A stretch of DNA of 64,000 nt from CAWBOV01 sp963790525 (GTDB lineage Bacteria; Actinomycetota; Actinomycetes; Mycobacteriales; Jatrophihabitantaceae): assembly GCA_963790525.1 (NCBI GenBank), contig CAWBOV010000004.1, positions 62,001 through 126,000 on the forward strand, written 5' to 3'. This document shows, piece by piece, positions 8,366-16,457 of this stretch. The notes beneath the pieces were generated by a model. It saw only the letters and a program-made list of their open reading frames with translations. It ran no database searches and had not been told where the DNA came from. A program made the position numbers and the translations under genes. Within the stretch, counting starts at the first letter, position 1, and each line of letters starts with the position of its first letter.

Positions 8366-9259
8366 ATGGTTCGTGAGCGCATCGTGGTCGGCGTGGATGG
8401 ATCGGCGGCGGCACAAACCGCGCTTGTATGGGCGGCCGACGAGGCCCGGCTCAGGAATGCCGGCCTGCTGATCGTCCACTCGGTCGACGTGCACGACGCG
8501 GCCGTGGCGGCGCGCTCGGGTGAGCCGGCGGTGCGGGCCACCGAGCAGGCGGAGCGGGGGATCCTGGGCCACCAGGCCTCGCTGGCCGCGATCCGCCAGC
8601 CCGGGGTCGCCGTGTCGACGCTGCTCAGCTACGCCGCACCCGCCGACGCCCTCGTCGACCTCAGCAGCACCGTCGATCTCGTCGTCGTGGGCACGCACGG
8701 CCACGCGTCGCTCGTCGGTTCGATCCTCGGGTCGGTGAGCCATCTCGTCGCGGCACAGGCACGGTGCCCCGTGGCAGTGGTCCCCGAACCTGCGGCGCTG
8801 CAAGCCTGGGGCCAGGACCGCGTGATCGCGGGCGTGGCGAACTCCCTGTCCTGCGCCTCCGTGCTCGCCACCGCCTTCGCCGAGGCGCAGGTGCGGCAGT
8901 GCGCGCTGACCGTCGCCTGGGCCGACCCCGGCACCGACGAGCAGCCACCATCCCCCGACCTCCGTCCCGGCTGGCTGCACCGGCACCTGGAGCCGCTCCG
9001 CGCCGGCTACCCCGACATCGCCGTGACGACGCAGCGCCTCGACGGTGCCGCCGGGCCGGCGCTGCGGGCACTGGCAGGGTCGGCCGTCGCCATCGTCATC
9101 GGTGCGCACCACAGCTCGGACCGCTGGAGCACCCGGCTCGGCGCGGTCCCTCTGGCGGTGCTCGACGACGCCCCGTGCCCGGTCATCATCGCCGGCCACC
9201 ACGGGCACGGCGCCGAGCCGCCCGCCTTCTCGGTGCCCCACGCCGGAGTCCTGTCGTGA
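8366..9259 (+). CDS. Tandem-domain universal stress protein
   Basis: This 297-residue protein contains two USP domains. The first starts IVVGVDGSAAAQTALVWAADEA and has the ATP-loop VVGTHGHASLVGSILGSVS, a strong match to the G-x2-G-x9-G-S motif. The second (from about residue 150) is degenerate, ending VAIVIGAHHSSDRWSTRLGAVPLAVLDDAPCPVIIAGHHG. The ATG at 8366 follows GGAGG with about 10 bp spacing. A DosR-like box lies 60 bp upstream. The stop codon overlaps the GTG start of phosphoketolase (GTGA), tying this stress protein to the acetyl-phosphate pathway in one transcript. Confidence 0.88.
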   Translation: MVRERIVVGVDGSAAAQTALVWAADEARLRNAGLLIVHSVDVHDAAVAARSGEPAVRATEQAERGILGHQASLAAIRQPGVAVSTLLSYAAPADALVDLSSTVDLVVVGTHGHASLVGSILGSVSHLVAAQARCPVAVVPEPAALQAWGQDRVIAGVANSLSCASVLATAFAEAQVRQCALTVAWADPGTDEQPPSPDLRPGWLHRHLEPLRAGYPDIAVTTQRLDGAAGPALRALAGSAVAIVIGAHHSSDRWSTRLGAVPLAVLDDAPCPVIIAGHHGHGAEPPAFSVPHAGVLS

Positions 9260-11619
9260 CGCGTGCGCTGCCGCTGTCCCCGGGCGAGCTCACCGCCATC
9301 GACGCGTACTGGCGTGCGGCGAACTACCTGTCGGTGGGTCAGATCTACCTCCTGGACAACGCCCTGCTCCGGGAGCCGCTGCTGGCCGAGCACGTCAAGC
9401 CGCGACTGCTCGGGCACTGGGGAACGACCCCGGGGCTCAACCTGCTCTACGCGCACATGAACCGCGCGATCAGAGCCCGCGACCTGAATGCGATGTACGT
9501 CATCGGCCCCGGCCACGGTGGTCCCGGGATCGTCGCGAACGCCTATCTCGAGGGCACCTACAGCGAGGTGTACCCGCACATCTCCCGCGACGCCGTCGGG
9601 ATGCAGCGGCTGTTCCGCCAGTTCTCCTTCCCGGGCGGTATCCCGAGCCACGTGGCACCCGAGACGCCCGGGTCGATCCACGAGGGCGGCGAGCTCGGCT
9701 ACTCGCTCGTGCACGCCTTCGGCGCCGCCTTCGACAACCCCGACCTCGTGGTGATGTGCGTGGTCGGTGACGGCGAGGCCGAGACCGGGCCGCTCGCCAC
9801 CAGCTGGCACTCCACCAAGTTCCTCGACCCGGTGCACGACGGCGCCGTGCTCCCGGTGCTGCACCTCAACGGCTACAAGATCGCCAACCCGACCGTCCTC
9901 GCCCGGATCCCGGAGGACGAGCTCGCCGATCTCATGCGCGGCTACGGCTACGCGCCCGTCTTCGTGACCGGTGACGATCCGGCACTGGTCCATCAGGCAC
10001 TCGCTGCCGCGCTCGACGGCGCCCTCGACGACATCGCCGACATCCAGCGAGCGGCGCGCAGCGGACTGACCACCATCCGCGCGGAGTGGCCGATGATCGT
10101 GCTCCGGACGCCGAAGGGATGGACCGGCCCGAAGATCGTCGACGGGCTGCCCGTCGAGGGCACGTTCCGGGCGCACCAGGTACCGCTGAGCGAGACCCGG
10201 ACGAACGCCGAACACCGCCGCCAGCTCGAGGAATGGATGCGCAGCTACCGCCCGGAGGAACTGTTCGACGCGGCCGGGCGGCTCCGCGTCGACCTGGCGG
10301 CGCTGGCCCCCGTCGGGGACCGCCGTATGAGCGCCAACCCGCACACCAACGGCGGCGCCCTGCTGAGGGAACTGGATCTGCCCGACTTCCGCGACTACGG
10401 CGTCGCCGTGGACCGGCCGGCCGCCGAATCCAGCGAGGCCACCCGGGTGCTCGGCGACTTCCTGCGCGACGTCATCATCGCCAACCCGGAGAACTTCCGG
10501 CTGATGGGACCCGACGAGGTCGCGTCCAACCGGCTCGGTGCCGTCTTCGAGACCACCGACCGGGTCTGGGTCGCGGAGACGGTCCCCGGCGACGACCACC
10601 TCGCCACCGACGGCCGCGTGATGGAGGTGCTGTCCGAACACCTCTGCCAGGGCTGGCTCGAGGGCTACCTGCTGACCGGCCGGCACGGCATGTTCACCTG
10701 CTACGAGGCTTTCATCCACATCGTCGACTCGATGCTGAACCAGCACGCCAAGTGGCTCAAGACCACCCGGGGTATCCCGTGGCGGCGCCCGATCGCATCG
10801 TTGAACTACCTGCTCTCCTCGCACGTCTGGCGCCAGGACCACAACGGCTTCTCCCACCAGGATCCGGGTTTCATCGACCACGTCGTGAACAAGAAGTCCG
10901 AGATCGTCCGGGTGTACCTGCCGCCGGACACCAACACGCTGCTGTCGGTCGCCGACCACTGCCTGCGCAGCCGCGACTACATCAACGTGATCGTGGCCGG
11001 CAAGCAGCCCGCGTTGACGTACCTGACCATGGACGAGGCGATCGCCCACTGCACCCGCGGCCTCGGCATCTGGCCCTGGGCCGGGACGGGTGACGACGAG
11101 CCCGACGTCGTGCTCGCCTGCGCCGGCGACGTCCCCACCCTGGAGACCGTCGCGGCCGCCGACATCCTGCGCCGCCGGTTGCCCGACCTGAAGGTGCGCG
11201 TCGTCAACGTCGTGGACCTCATGCGCCTGGAGCCGGACTCCGAGCACCCGCACGGCATGTCCGACCGCGACTTCGACGGGGTCTTCACCACCGACAAGCC
11301 CGTCGTCTTCGCCTACCACGGCTACCCCTGGCTCATCCACCGCCTGACCTACCGGCGCCACAACCACGCCAACGTGCACGTGCGCGGCTACATCGAGGAA
11401 GGCACCACCACGACGCCGTTCGACATGGTGATGCTCAACGATCTCGACCGCTTCCACCTGGTGATGGACGTCATCGACCGCACCCCGTCGCTCGGCGCGC
11501 ACGCGGCGACCCTGCGCCAGGAGATGGTCGACACCCGCCTGGCGGCCCGTGCCTACACGCGCGAGCACGGCGAGGACGATCCTGCGATCTCCGGGTGGAC
11601 GTGGACCCGCGACCGGTGA
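9256..11619 (+). CDS. xfp: Xylulose-5-phosphate/fructose-6-phosphate phosphoketolase
   Basis: This thiamine-diphosphate enzyme cleaves xylulose 5-phosphate or fructose 6-phosphate with phosphate to give acetyl phosphate plus a triose or tetrose phosphate. The 787 residues are the usual length. Recognisable parts are LSVGQIYLLDN, GHWGTTPGLN, IGPGHGGPGIVANAYLEG, the thiamine-binding GDGEAETGPLATSWHSTKF, HLNGYKIANPT and SSHVWRQDHNGFSHQDPGF. The GTG start overlaps the USP stop by three bases. Acetate kinase follows 4 bp after the stop, so acetyl phosphate can be turned directly into ATP and acetate. The gene is cytoplasmic and probably part of a low-oxygen energy bypass here. Confidence 0.95.
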   Translation: MTRALPLSPGELTAIDAYWRAANYLSVGQIYLLDNALLREPLLAEHVKPRLLGHWGTTPGLNLLYAHMNRAIRARDLNAMYVIGPGHGGPGIVANAYLEGTYSEVYPHISRDAVGMQRLFRQFSFPGGIPSHVAPETPGSIHEGGELGYSLVHAFGAAFDNPDLVVMCVVGDGEAETGPLATSWHSTKFLDPVHDGAVLPVLHLNGYKIANPTVLARIPEDELADLMRGYGYAPVFVTGDDPALVHQALAAALDGALDDIADIQRAARSGLTTIRAEWPMIVLRTPKGWTGPKIVDGLPVEGTFRAHQVPLSETRTNAEHRRQLEEWMRSYRPEELFDAAGRLRVDLAALAPVGDRRMSANPHTNGGALLRELDLPDFRDYGVAVDRPAAESSEATRVLGDFLRDVIIANPENFRLMGPDEVASNRLGAVFETTDRVWVAETVPGDDHLATDGRVMEVLSEHLCQGWLEGYLLTGRHGMFTCYEAFIHIVDSMLNQHAKWLKTTRGIPWRRPIASLNYLLSSHVWRQDHNGFSHQDPGFIDHVVNKKSEIVRVYLPPDTNTLLSVADHCLRSRDYINVIVAGKQPALTYLTMDEAIAHCTRGLGIWPWAGTGDDEPDVVLACAGDVPTLETVAAADILRRRLPDLKVRVVNVVDLMRLEPDSEHPHGMSDRDFDGVFTTDKPVVFAYHGYPWLIHRLTYRRHNHANVHVRGYIEEGTTTTPFDMVMLNDLDRFHLVMDVIDRTPSLGAHAATLRQEMVDTRLAARAYTREHGEDDPAISGWTWTRDR

Positions 11620-11623
11620 CCGG

Positions 11624-12718
11624 ATGCTGATCCTCGTCGTCAACGCCGGGTCCTCGAGCCTGAAGCTGCGCCTGCTCGACGATGCCGGCTCCGCCGTGCA
11701 CGAGGCCGACCTGACGGTGGGCGCGGACGGGATCGACACCGCCGAGCTGGCGCGGGTGCTGCGACCGTGGCCCCGCCCTGATGTCGTCGGGCACCGGATC
11801 GTGCACGGCGGCACCCTGTTCACCGGAGCGGTCCGGATCGACGACGCCGTGCGCGGGCAGCTCGCCGCGCTCACCGACCTCGCCCCGCTGCACCAGCCGA
11901 AGTCGCTGGCCGCGCTCGACGTCGTCACCGCCGCGCTGCCCGACGTCCCGGCGGTTGCCTGCTTCGACACCGCCTTCCACGCCACGATCGGCGCTGCCGC
12001 CGCCACGTACGCGATCCCCCGGGAGTGGAGCGAACGCTGGGGCATCCGGCGCTACGGATTCCACGGCCTGTCCCACGCCTACTGTTCGCGCCGGTCGGCC
12101 GAGGTCGCGGGCAGGGACCCCGCCGGCCTGCGCGTGGTGTCGTGTCACCTCGGCGCGGGCGCCTCACTCGCCGCGGTGGTGTCCGGGCGCAGCGTGGACA
12201 CGACGATGGGCTTCACCCCGCTGGAGGGGCTGGTCATGGCGACGAGGTCCGGGTCGGTCGATCCGGGCCTGGTGCTGTGGCTGGAGGAGCACGAGCACCT
12301 CAGCCCGCACGAGGTGGCGACGGCGCTGGAGACGAGGTCCGGGCTGCTCGGCCTCGCCGGCACCGCGGACCTGCGTGAGGTCGAGCAGCGCCGACGCCTC
12401 GGGGATCCGCACGCCGAACTCGCCTTCGAGGTCTACCTGCACAGGCTGGTCACCGGCATCGGCGCGATGGCCGCGGCGGCCGGTGGCCTCGACGTCCTCG
12501 CCTTCACCGGCGGTGTCGGTGAGCACTCGCCCGCCGTCCGGGCCGCCACGGCCGCGCGGCTGGCCCATCTCGGGGTGTCCGTCGACGCCGCCGCGAACGA
12601 CGCCGCCCGTGGCGACGCCGACCTCACCGCCGGCGACGGTCCCGTCAGCACGGTGGTCGTCGCCGCCCGGGAGGACCTGCAGGTGGCTGCCGAGGTCAGG
12701 CAGCTCCTGGCGCACTGA
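11624..12718 (+). CDS. ackA: Acetate kinase
   Basis: It transfers phosphate from acetyl phosphate to ADP, giving ATP and acetate. The 364-residue protein shows the N-terminal phosphate loop VNAGSSSLKLRL, FDTAFH, the second signature RYGFHGLSHAYCSRR, the nucleotide region HLGAGASLAAV and FTGGVGEHSPAVR. It is about 30 residues shorter than many AckA proteins. The ATG at 11624 lies 4 bp after xfp with translational coupling likely. The pair replaces Pta-AckA: no phosphotransacetylase is present in the window. Its 3' end overlaps the convergent USP gene by 23 bp. Confidence 0.93.
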   Translation: MLILVVNAGSSSLKLRLLDDAGSAVHEADLTVGADGIDTAELARVLRPWPRPDVVGHRIVHGGTLFTGAVRIDDAVRGQLAALTDLAPLHQPKSLAALDVVTAALPDVPAVACFDTAFHATIGAAAATYAIPREWSERWGIRRYGFHGLSHAYCSRRSAEVAGRDPAGLRVVSCHLGAGASLAAVVSGRSVDTTMGFTPLEGLVMATRSGSVDPGLVLWLEEHEHLSPHEVATALETRSGLLGLAGTADLREVEQRRRLGDPHAELAFEVYLHRLVTGIGAMAAAAGGLDVLAFTGGVGEHSPAVRAATAARLAHLGVSVDAAANDAARGDADLTAGDGPVSTVVVAAREDLQVAAEVRQLLAH

Positions 12719-13628
12719 CCGCGCCCGCGGGGGATGCTCCCGGGCGGTCGTCGTGACCGACGACGGCGACGGGGCAGGCCGCGTTGCGCAGCAGCCACGA
12801 GGCGACGCCACCGAGCCGAGAGAAGCGACCGCCGTCGCGGCGCCGGCAGCCCACGACGATCAGCCCCGCGGACTCCGCCGCCTGGTGCAGGGCCGTGCCG
12901 GGCTGCTGCCCGCTGAGCTCCACCTGCACGCTGACGTCGGGGAAGTCCTTCTGCACGTCGTGCAGGCATTCCTCCGCGATCGCCTTGGCGTCCTGCGCCC
13001 AGTCCTCGGAGATGGCGAAGGCGAACCCCAGCCCCGCTCCGGCTCCCGCGATCGCGGCCTCGCCCCAGGAGCGGACGGCCACGAGATGGGTGTGCCGCTC
13101 ACGGGCCTGCTCGAAGGCGAAGCGCAGGGCCGAGGCGCCGCCGGGTGTCGACGACAGCCCGACGACGACCGGACCGTCCGGGTGGCGGGGGAGCGCGGCG
13201 TCGACGACGGCGACGCTGCCGGCGGCATGGGCGGCCACCCGCTGGCTGACCGAGCCGAGATCCCCGGCGAAGTCGCCGCCGCCGTGGCGCCCCAGCACGG
13301 TCAGGTAGGCGTGCTCGGCGAGCTCCAGCAGCAGGCGCACCGGCTGCTCGGTGCGCGTCAGCGGCAGCACGTCGAGGGTGGGGTACCGCGAGCGGACGGC
13401 TCCGGCGGCATCGTCGACGAGCTGCTGGGCGTAGCCGGTCAGCTCGTGGAGCACGGTCACGCTGGTGCCGGGGGTGAGCGCAGCCTGCTGGACCAGGTAG
13501 CAGGCATGGGCGATCACGAGGGTGCGCTGCGTGCGGTGGGCCTCGTCCGCCGCCCAGTCCAGCGCGGTCCGGCTGGAGGGGGAGTCGTCGAAGCCGACGA
13601 CGATCGAGCCGTGCGGTGCATCGGTCAC
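12696..13628 (-). CDS. Tandem-domain universal stress protein
   Basis: The 310-residue protein has two USP domains. The first starts SIVVGFDDSPSSRTALDWAADEA and ends LTVLGRHGGGDFAGDLGSVS. The second starts VVVGLSSTPGGASALRFAFEQA and ends IVVGCRRRDGGRFSRLGGVASWLL. The first ATP loop is intact in outline; the second lacks the final GS. The GTG at 13628 was chosen because the USP fold begins eight residues after it; a longer frame upstream has no conserved sequence. It is convergent with ackA and divergent from kup. A minus-strand DosR-like site lies about 93 bp upstream. Confidence 0.82.
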   Translation of the reverse strand: MTDAPHGSIVVGFDDSPSSRTALDWAADEAHRTQRTLVIAHACYLVQQAALTPGTSVTVLHELTGYAQQLVDDAAGAVRSRYPTLDVLPLTRTEQPVRLLLELAEHAYLTVLGRHGGGDFAGDLGSVSQRVAAHAAGSVAVVDAALPRHPDGPVVVGLSSTPGGASALRFAFEQARERHTHLVAVRSWGEAAIAGAGAGLGFAFAISEDWAQDAKAIAEECLHDVQKDFPDVSVQVELSGQQPGTALHQAAESAGLIVVGCRRRDGGRFSRLGGVASWLLRNAACPVAVVGHDDRPGASPAGAVSAPGAA

Positions 13629-13719
13629 GTGACTGGTTCCGTTCGCGAGTGTGTGCCGGCTCCTGCCGAGCCCGGCACGGTAGGTGTCCAGCACATCGCG
13701 TGCAGGGCGACGCGCGCAG

Positions 13720-13734
13720 AGGGCGAAGGTCCCG
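13720..13734 (-). promoter_or_regulatory. Weak DosR-like site upstream of the minus-strand USP gene
   Basis: On the minus strand the sequence reads GGGACCTTCGCCCTC, agreeing with 12 of 14 bases of the box at 2412. It starts about 105 bp and ends about 92 bp before the GTG at 13628, almost the same distance as the 2412 box from its gene. It lies on the far side from, and about 60 bp ahead of, the kup start, so it could serve either gene. Confidence 0.4.
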
Positions 13735-13791
13735 TCCCGACCCGCAATGGGCCCGGCCATCGCAGCCGAACCGGCGGGGGGAGGGCACACT

Positions 13792-15771
13792 GTGGCGGTG
13801 ACGGAATCAGCGACCGATGCCCCACTCGCCGGGGACGTCGGCAATCCCGCCCACCCGGCGGCCCACAGCGCGGGCGCCATCGGACTCGCGGTCGGCGCGC
13901 TCGGCGTGGTGTTCGGCGACATCGGCACCAGCCCGCTGTACGCGCTGCAGACGGTGTTCTCCATCGACCACGGCGCCGTGCACCCGACCTCGCGCGACGT
14001 CTACGGCGTGATCTCGCTGGTGTTCTGGTCGATCACCCTGATCGTGTCGGTGAAGTACGTCGTGTTCGTCCTGCGCGCGGACAACGACGGCGAGGGCGGC
14101 GTGATGGCGCTGGCGGCCCTGATGCGGCGCCTGACCGGAGGCTTCGGCCGGCTCACCGGGCTCGTGATGATCCTCGGCGTGTTCGGCGCGTGCCTGTTCT
14201 ACGGCGACAGCGTGATCACCCCGGCCATCTCGGTGCTGTCCTCGGTCGAGGGGCTGGAGGTCTACTCCTCCGGGCTGAAGGACGCGGTGCTCCCGATCGG
14301 CGTCGTCATCCTGGCCGTCCTGTTCGCCGCCCAGCGCTGGGGCACGTCCCGGGTCGGGCGCCTGTTCGGGCCGGTGATGATCGTGTGGTTCGTGGCGATC
14401 GCCGCGGCCGGCCTGCCGAAGATCATCGCGCACCCCGGGATCCTGCGCGGGCTGTCGCCCACGTACTGCCTCACGTTCATCGCCGACCATCCCTACACGG
14501 CGTTCATCGCGATGGGCGCGGTCGTGCTCGTGATCACCGGTGCGGAGGCCCTCTACGCCGACATGGGTCACTTCGGCCGCCCGCCCATCCGCCGCGCGTG
14601 GTTCGCCGTCGTCTTCCCCGCGCTCACCATCAACTACCTCGGCCAGGGCGCGCTGATCCTGCACACCCCCGGCGCGATCTCGAACCCGTTCTACCTGCTG
14701 GTGCCGAGCTGGGCGCGCATCCCGATGATCGTGCTCGCCACCTTCGCCACGGTCATCGCCTCCCAGGCCGTCATCTCCGGCGCCTACTCGGTCTCGCGGC
14801 AGGCCGTGCGGCTCGGGTTCCTGCCGCACCTGACCGTGCGCCAGACGTCCTCGCGCGAGAGCGGCCAGATCTACGTCCCCGCGGTGAACTGGCTGCTGTT
14901 CGGCGGCGTGCTGGTGCTGATGTTCTCGTTCCGGTCGTCGAACAAGCTGGCCACCGCCTACGGCGTCGCGGTCACCGGCACCCTGGTGATCACGACGATC
15001 CTGTTCCTCGTCGTCGCCACGAAGCTGTGGCGCTGGCCGTTGTGGAAGCTCGTGCTCGCCGGGCTGGCGTTCGGCGTGGTCGAGGTGACGTTCTTCCTCG
15101 CCAACCTGACCAAGATCGTCCACGGTGGCTGGCTGCCGCTCCTGCTCGCGGCCGCGATCTTCACCCTGATGACCACCTGGCAGCGGGGGCGCGAGATCGT
15201 CACCAAGCGCCGGGTCGACCTGGAGGGCTCGCTGGCGGACTTCGTCGCCGACCTGCGCCGGCACGAGGTCGCCCGGGTCCCGGGCACGGCGGTCTTCCCC
15301 CACCCCACCAAGGAGACGACGCCGCTCGCCCTGCGCGCGAACGTCCGCTACAACGGTGTGCTGCACGAGCACGTCGTCATCATCTCGGTGCACGGTGAGA
15401 ACGTCCCGCACGTCCCGCTCGCCGAGCGGGTGGTCGTGAACAACCTCGGCTTCATCGACGACGGCATCGTGCACCTGGACGTGCGCTTCGGTTTCCAGGA
15501 CGAGCAGGACATCCCCGAGACGCTGGGCTCGATCACCGGCGAGGGCGCCGAACTCGACTTCGACGCCTCCGGTGCCTTCTACTTCCTGTCGCGGATCACG
15601 CTGCGCCGCGGCGCCGCCCCCGGGATGCCCACGTGGCGCAAGCGGATCTTCCTCGGGCTGGCCGCACAACGCCGCCAACCCGGCCGAGTACTTCCACCTG
15701 CCCGAGGACCGCACGATCGTCATGGGCGCGCATGTCGAGGTCTGACGGCCGTCCGCAGGGCCCTGCCATGA
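13792..15771 (+). CDS. kup: Kup-type potassium transporter, frameshifted near its 3' end
   Basis: Kup proteins take up K+ with H+ across the inner membrane. About 12 hydrophobic helices are visible, starting with the family signature ALGVVFGDIGTSPLYALQT, followed by FWSITLIVSVKYVVFVLRADN-GEGG, FYGDSVITPAISVLSSVEG and YADMGHFGRPPIRRAWF, and a cytoplasmic C-terminal domain (LHEHVVIISV). The GTG at 13792 is preceded by GGGGAGG at about 8 bp. After residue about 624 the frame changes: the expected ending HNAANPAEYFHLPEDRTIV continues in another frame and would stop at 15745. One base is probably missing near 15665; as read the frame runs to 15771 and overlaps the TetR gene start. Confidence 0.9.
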   Translation: MAVTESATDAPLAGDVGNPAHPAAHSAGAIGLAVGALGVVFGDIGTSPLYALQTVFSIDHGAVHPTSRDVYGVISLVFWSITLIVSVKYVVFVLRADNDGEGGVMALAALMRRLTGGFGRLTGLVMILGVFGACLFYGDSVITPAISVLSSVEGLEVYSSGLKDAVLPIGVVILAVLFAAQRWGTSRVGRLFGPVMIVWFVAIAAAGLPKIIAHPGILRGLSPTYCLTFIADHPYTAFIAMGAVVLVITGAEALYADMGHFGRPPIRRAWFAVVFPALTINYLGQGALILHTPGAISNPFYLLVPSWARIPMIVLATFATVIASQAVISGAYSVSRQAVRLGFLPHLTVRQTSSRESGQIYVPAVNWLLFGGVLVLMFSFRSSNKLATAYGVAVTGTLVITTILFLVVATKLWRWPLWKLVLAGLAFGVVEVTFFLANLTKIVHGGWLPLLLAAAIFTLMTTWQRGREIVTKRRVDLEGSLADFVADLRRHEVARVPGTAVFPHPTKETTPLALRANVRYNGVLHEHVVIISVHGENVPHVPLAERVVVNNLGFIDDGIVHLDVRFGFQDEQDIPETLGSITGEGAELDFDASGAFYFLSRITLRRGAAPGMPTWRKRIFLGLAAQRRQPGRVLPPARGPHDRHGRACRGLTAVRRALP

Positions 15772-16406
15772 CCTCGCGCCCCCGCGGGCGGCCGGCGGGC
15801 TCGACCGCGAAGGACACCAAAGCCGATCTGCTGCGCGCGGCCCGGGTGGTGTTCGCCGAGCACGGTTATGCCGGGTCGTCGATCGGCCAGATCGTCGAGC
15901 GTGCCGGTGTCACGCCGCCGGTGCTGTACCACCACTTCGACAGCAAGGCGCGCCTCTACATCGCGGCCACGCAGGAGATCCACGACCTCGTGCTGACGCG
16001 GCTGGAGGCCGCGGTCGCGCAGTCGGACACGATCACCGAGTGCGTCGACCAGATCCTCGCCGAGTCCGCGCGCATGCACTCCGACGACCCCACCATGGCG
16101 GCCTTCATCGTGTCCGCACCCGTCGCCGTGGAGATCTACCCCGAACTCGGACCGGTGTCGGTCGAACTCGGCCGGATCACGGCCTTCCTCGACCGGGTGG
16201 TGCGTCGCACCGGGGGCATCCCGGGACACACGAACGCCGACTCGACCCGCGCGCTGCGGATGCTGTTCTGGGGCATGACGCGCCTGTCGGCGAGCGTCGA
16301 GCGCCCCGCGGAGTTCGCGTCCGCCGTGGACGCGCTGCGCGATCTCGTCGTGGGCGGCGCCCTGGCCGGGCAGATCACCACCGAGCGGGGCGTAGCCAAA
16401 ATATAG
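15768..16406 (+). CDS. TetR-family transcriptional regulator
   Basis: This 212-residue protein has an N-terminal TetR helix-turn-helix: LLRAARVVFAEHGYAGSSIGQIVERAGV followed by LYHHFDSKARLY (given in blocks). The rest is a helical ligand domain with no recognisable specificity. The start ATG at 15768 was chosen because the basic N-terminal arm RPRGRPAGST precedes the DNA-binding domain. The stop codon at 16404-16406 lies inside an AT-rich inverted repeat (16397-16424), and a P450 gene starts about 50 bp downstream. This suggests control of the P450 by this regulator, with a lipophilic ligand likely but unknown. Confidence 0.85.
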   Translation: MTSRPRGRPAGSTAKDTKADLLRAARVVFAEHGYAGSSIGQIVERAGVTPPVLYHHFDSKARLYIAATQEIHDLVLTRLEAAVAQSDTITECVDQILAESARMHSDDPTMAAFIVSAPVAVEIYPELGPVSVELGRITAFLDRVVRRTGGIPGHTNADSTRALRMLFWGMTRLSASVERPAEFASAVDALRDLVVGGALAGQITTERGVAKI

Positions 16407-16424
16407 CGATCCGACTATTGTTTG
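16397..16424 (+). promoter_or_regulatory. AT-rich inverted repeat, probable operator for the P450 gene
   Basis: Arms CAAAATATAG (16397-16406) and CTATTGTTTG (16415-16424) pair at 8 of 10 positions around an 8-nt centre. The element is strikingly AT-rich for this genome, overlaps the TetR stop codon and lies 33 bp before the P450 start. Size and position fit a TetR-type operator or a promoter -10 region. Confidence 0.5.
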
Positions 16425-16457
16425 GCCGGAGCCCACCACCCGACGATCGGACCGGCC

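Noticed and set aside
13730..13740. GTCCCGTCCC direct repeat as a second DosR palindrome
   Set aside because: Two GTCCC units in the same orientation do not form the inverted repeat DosR needs.
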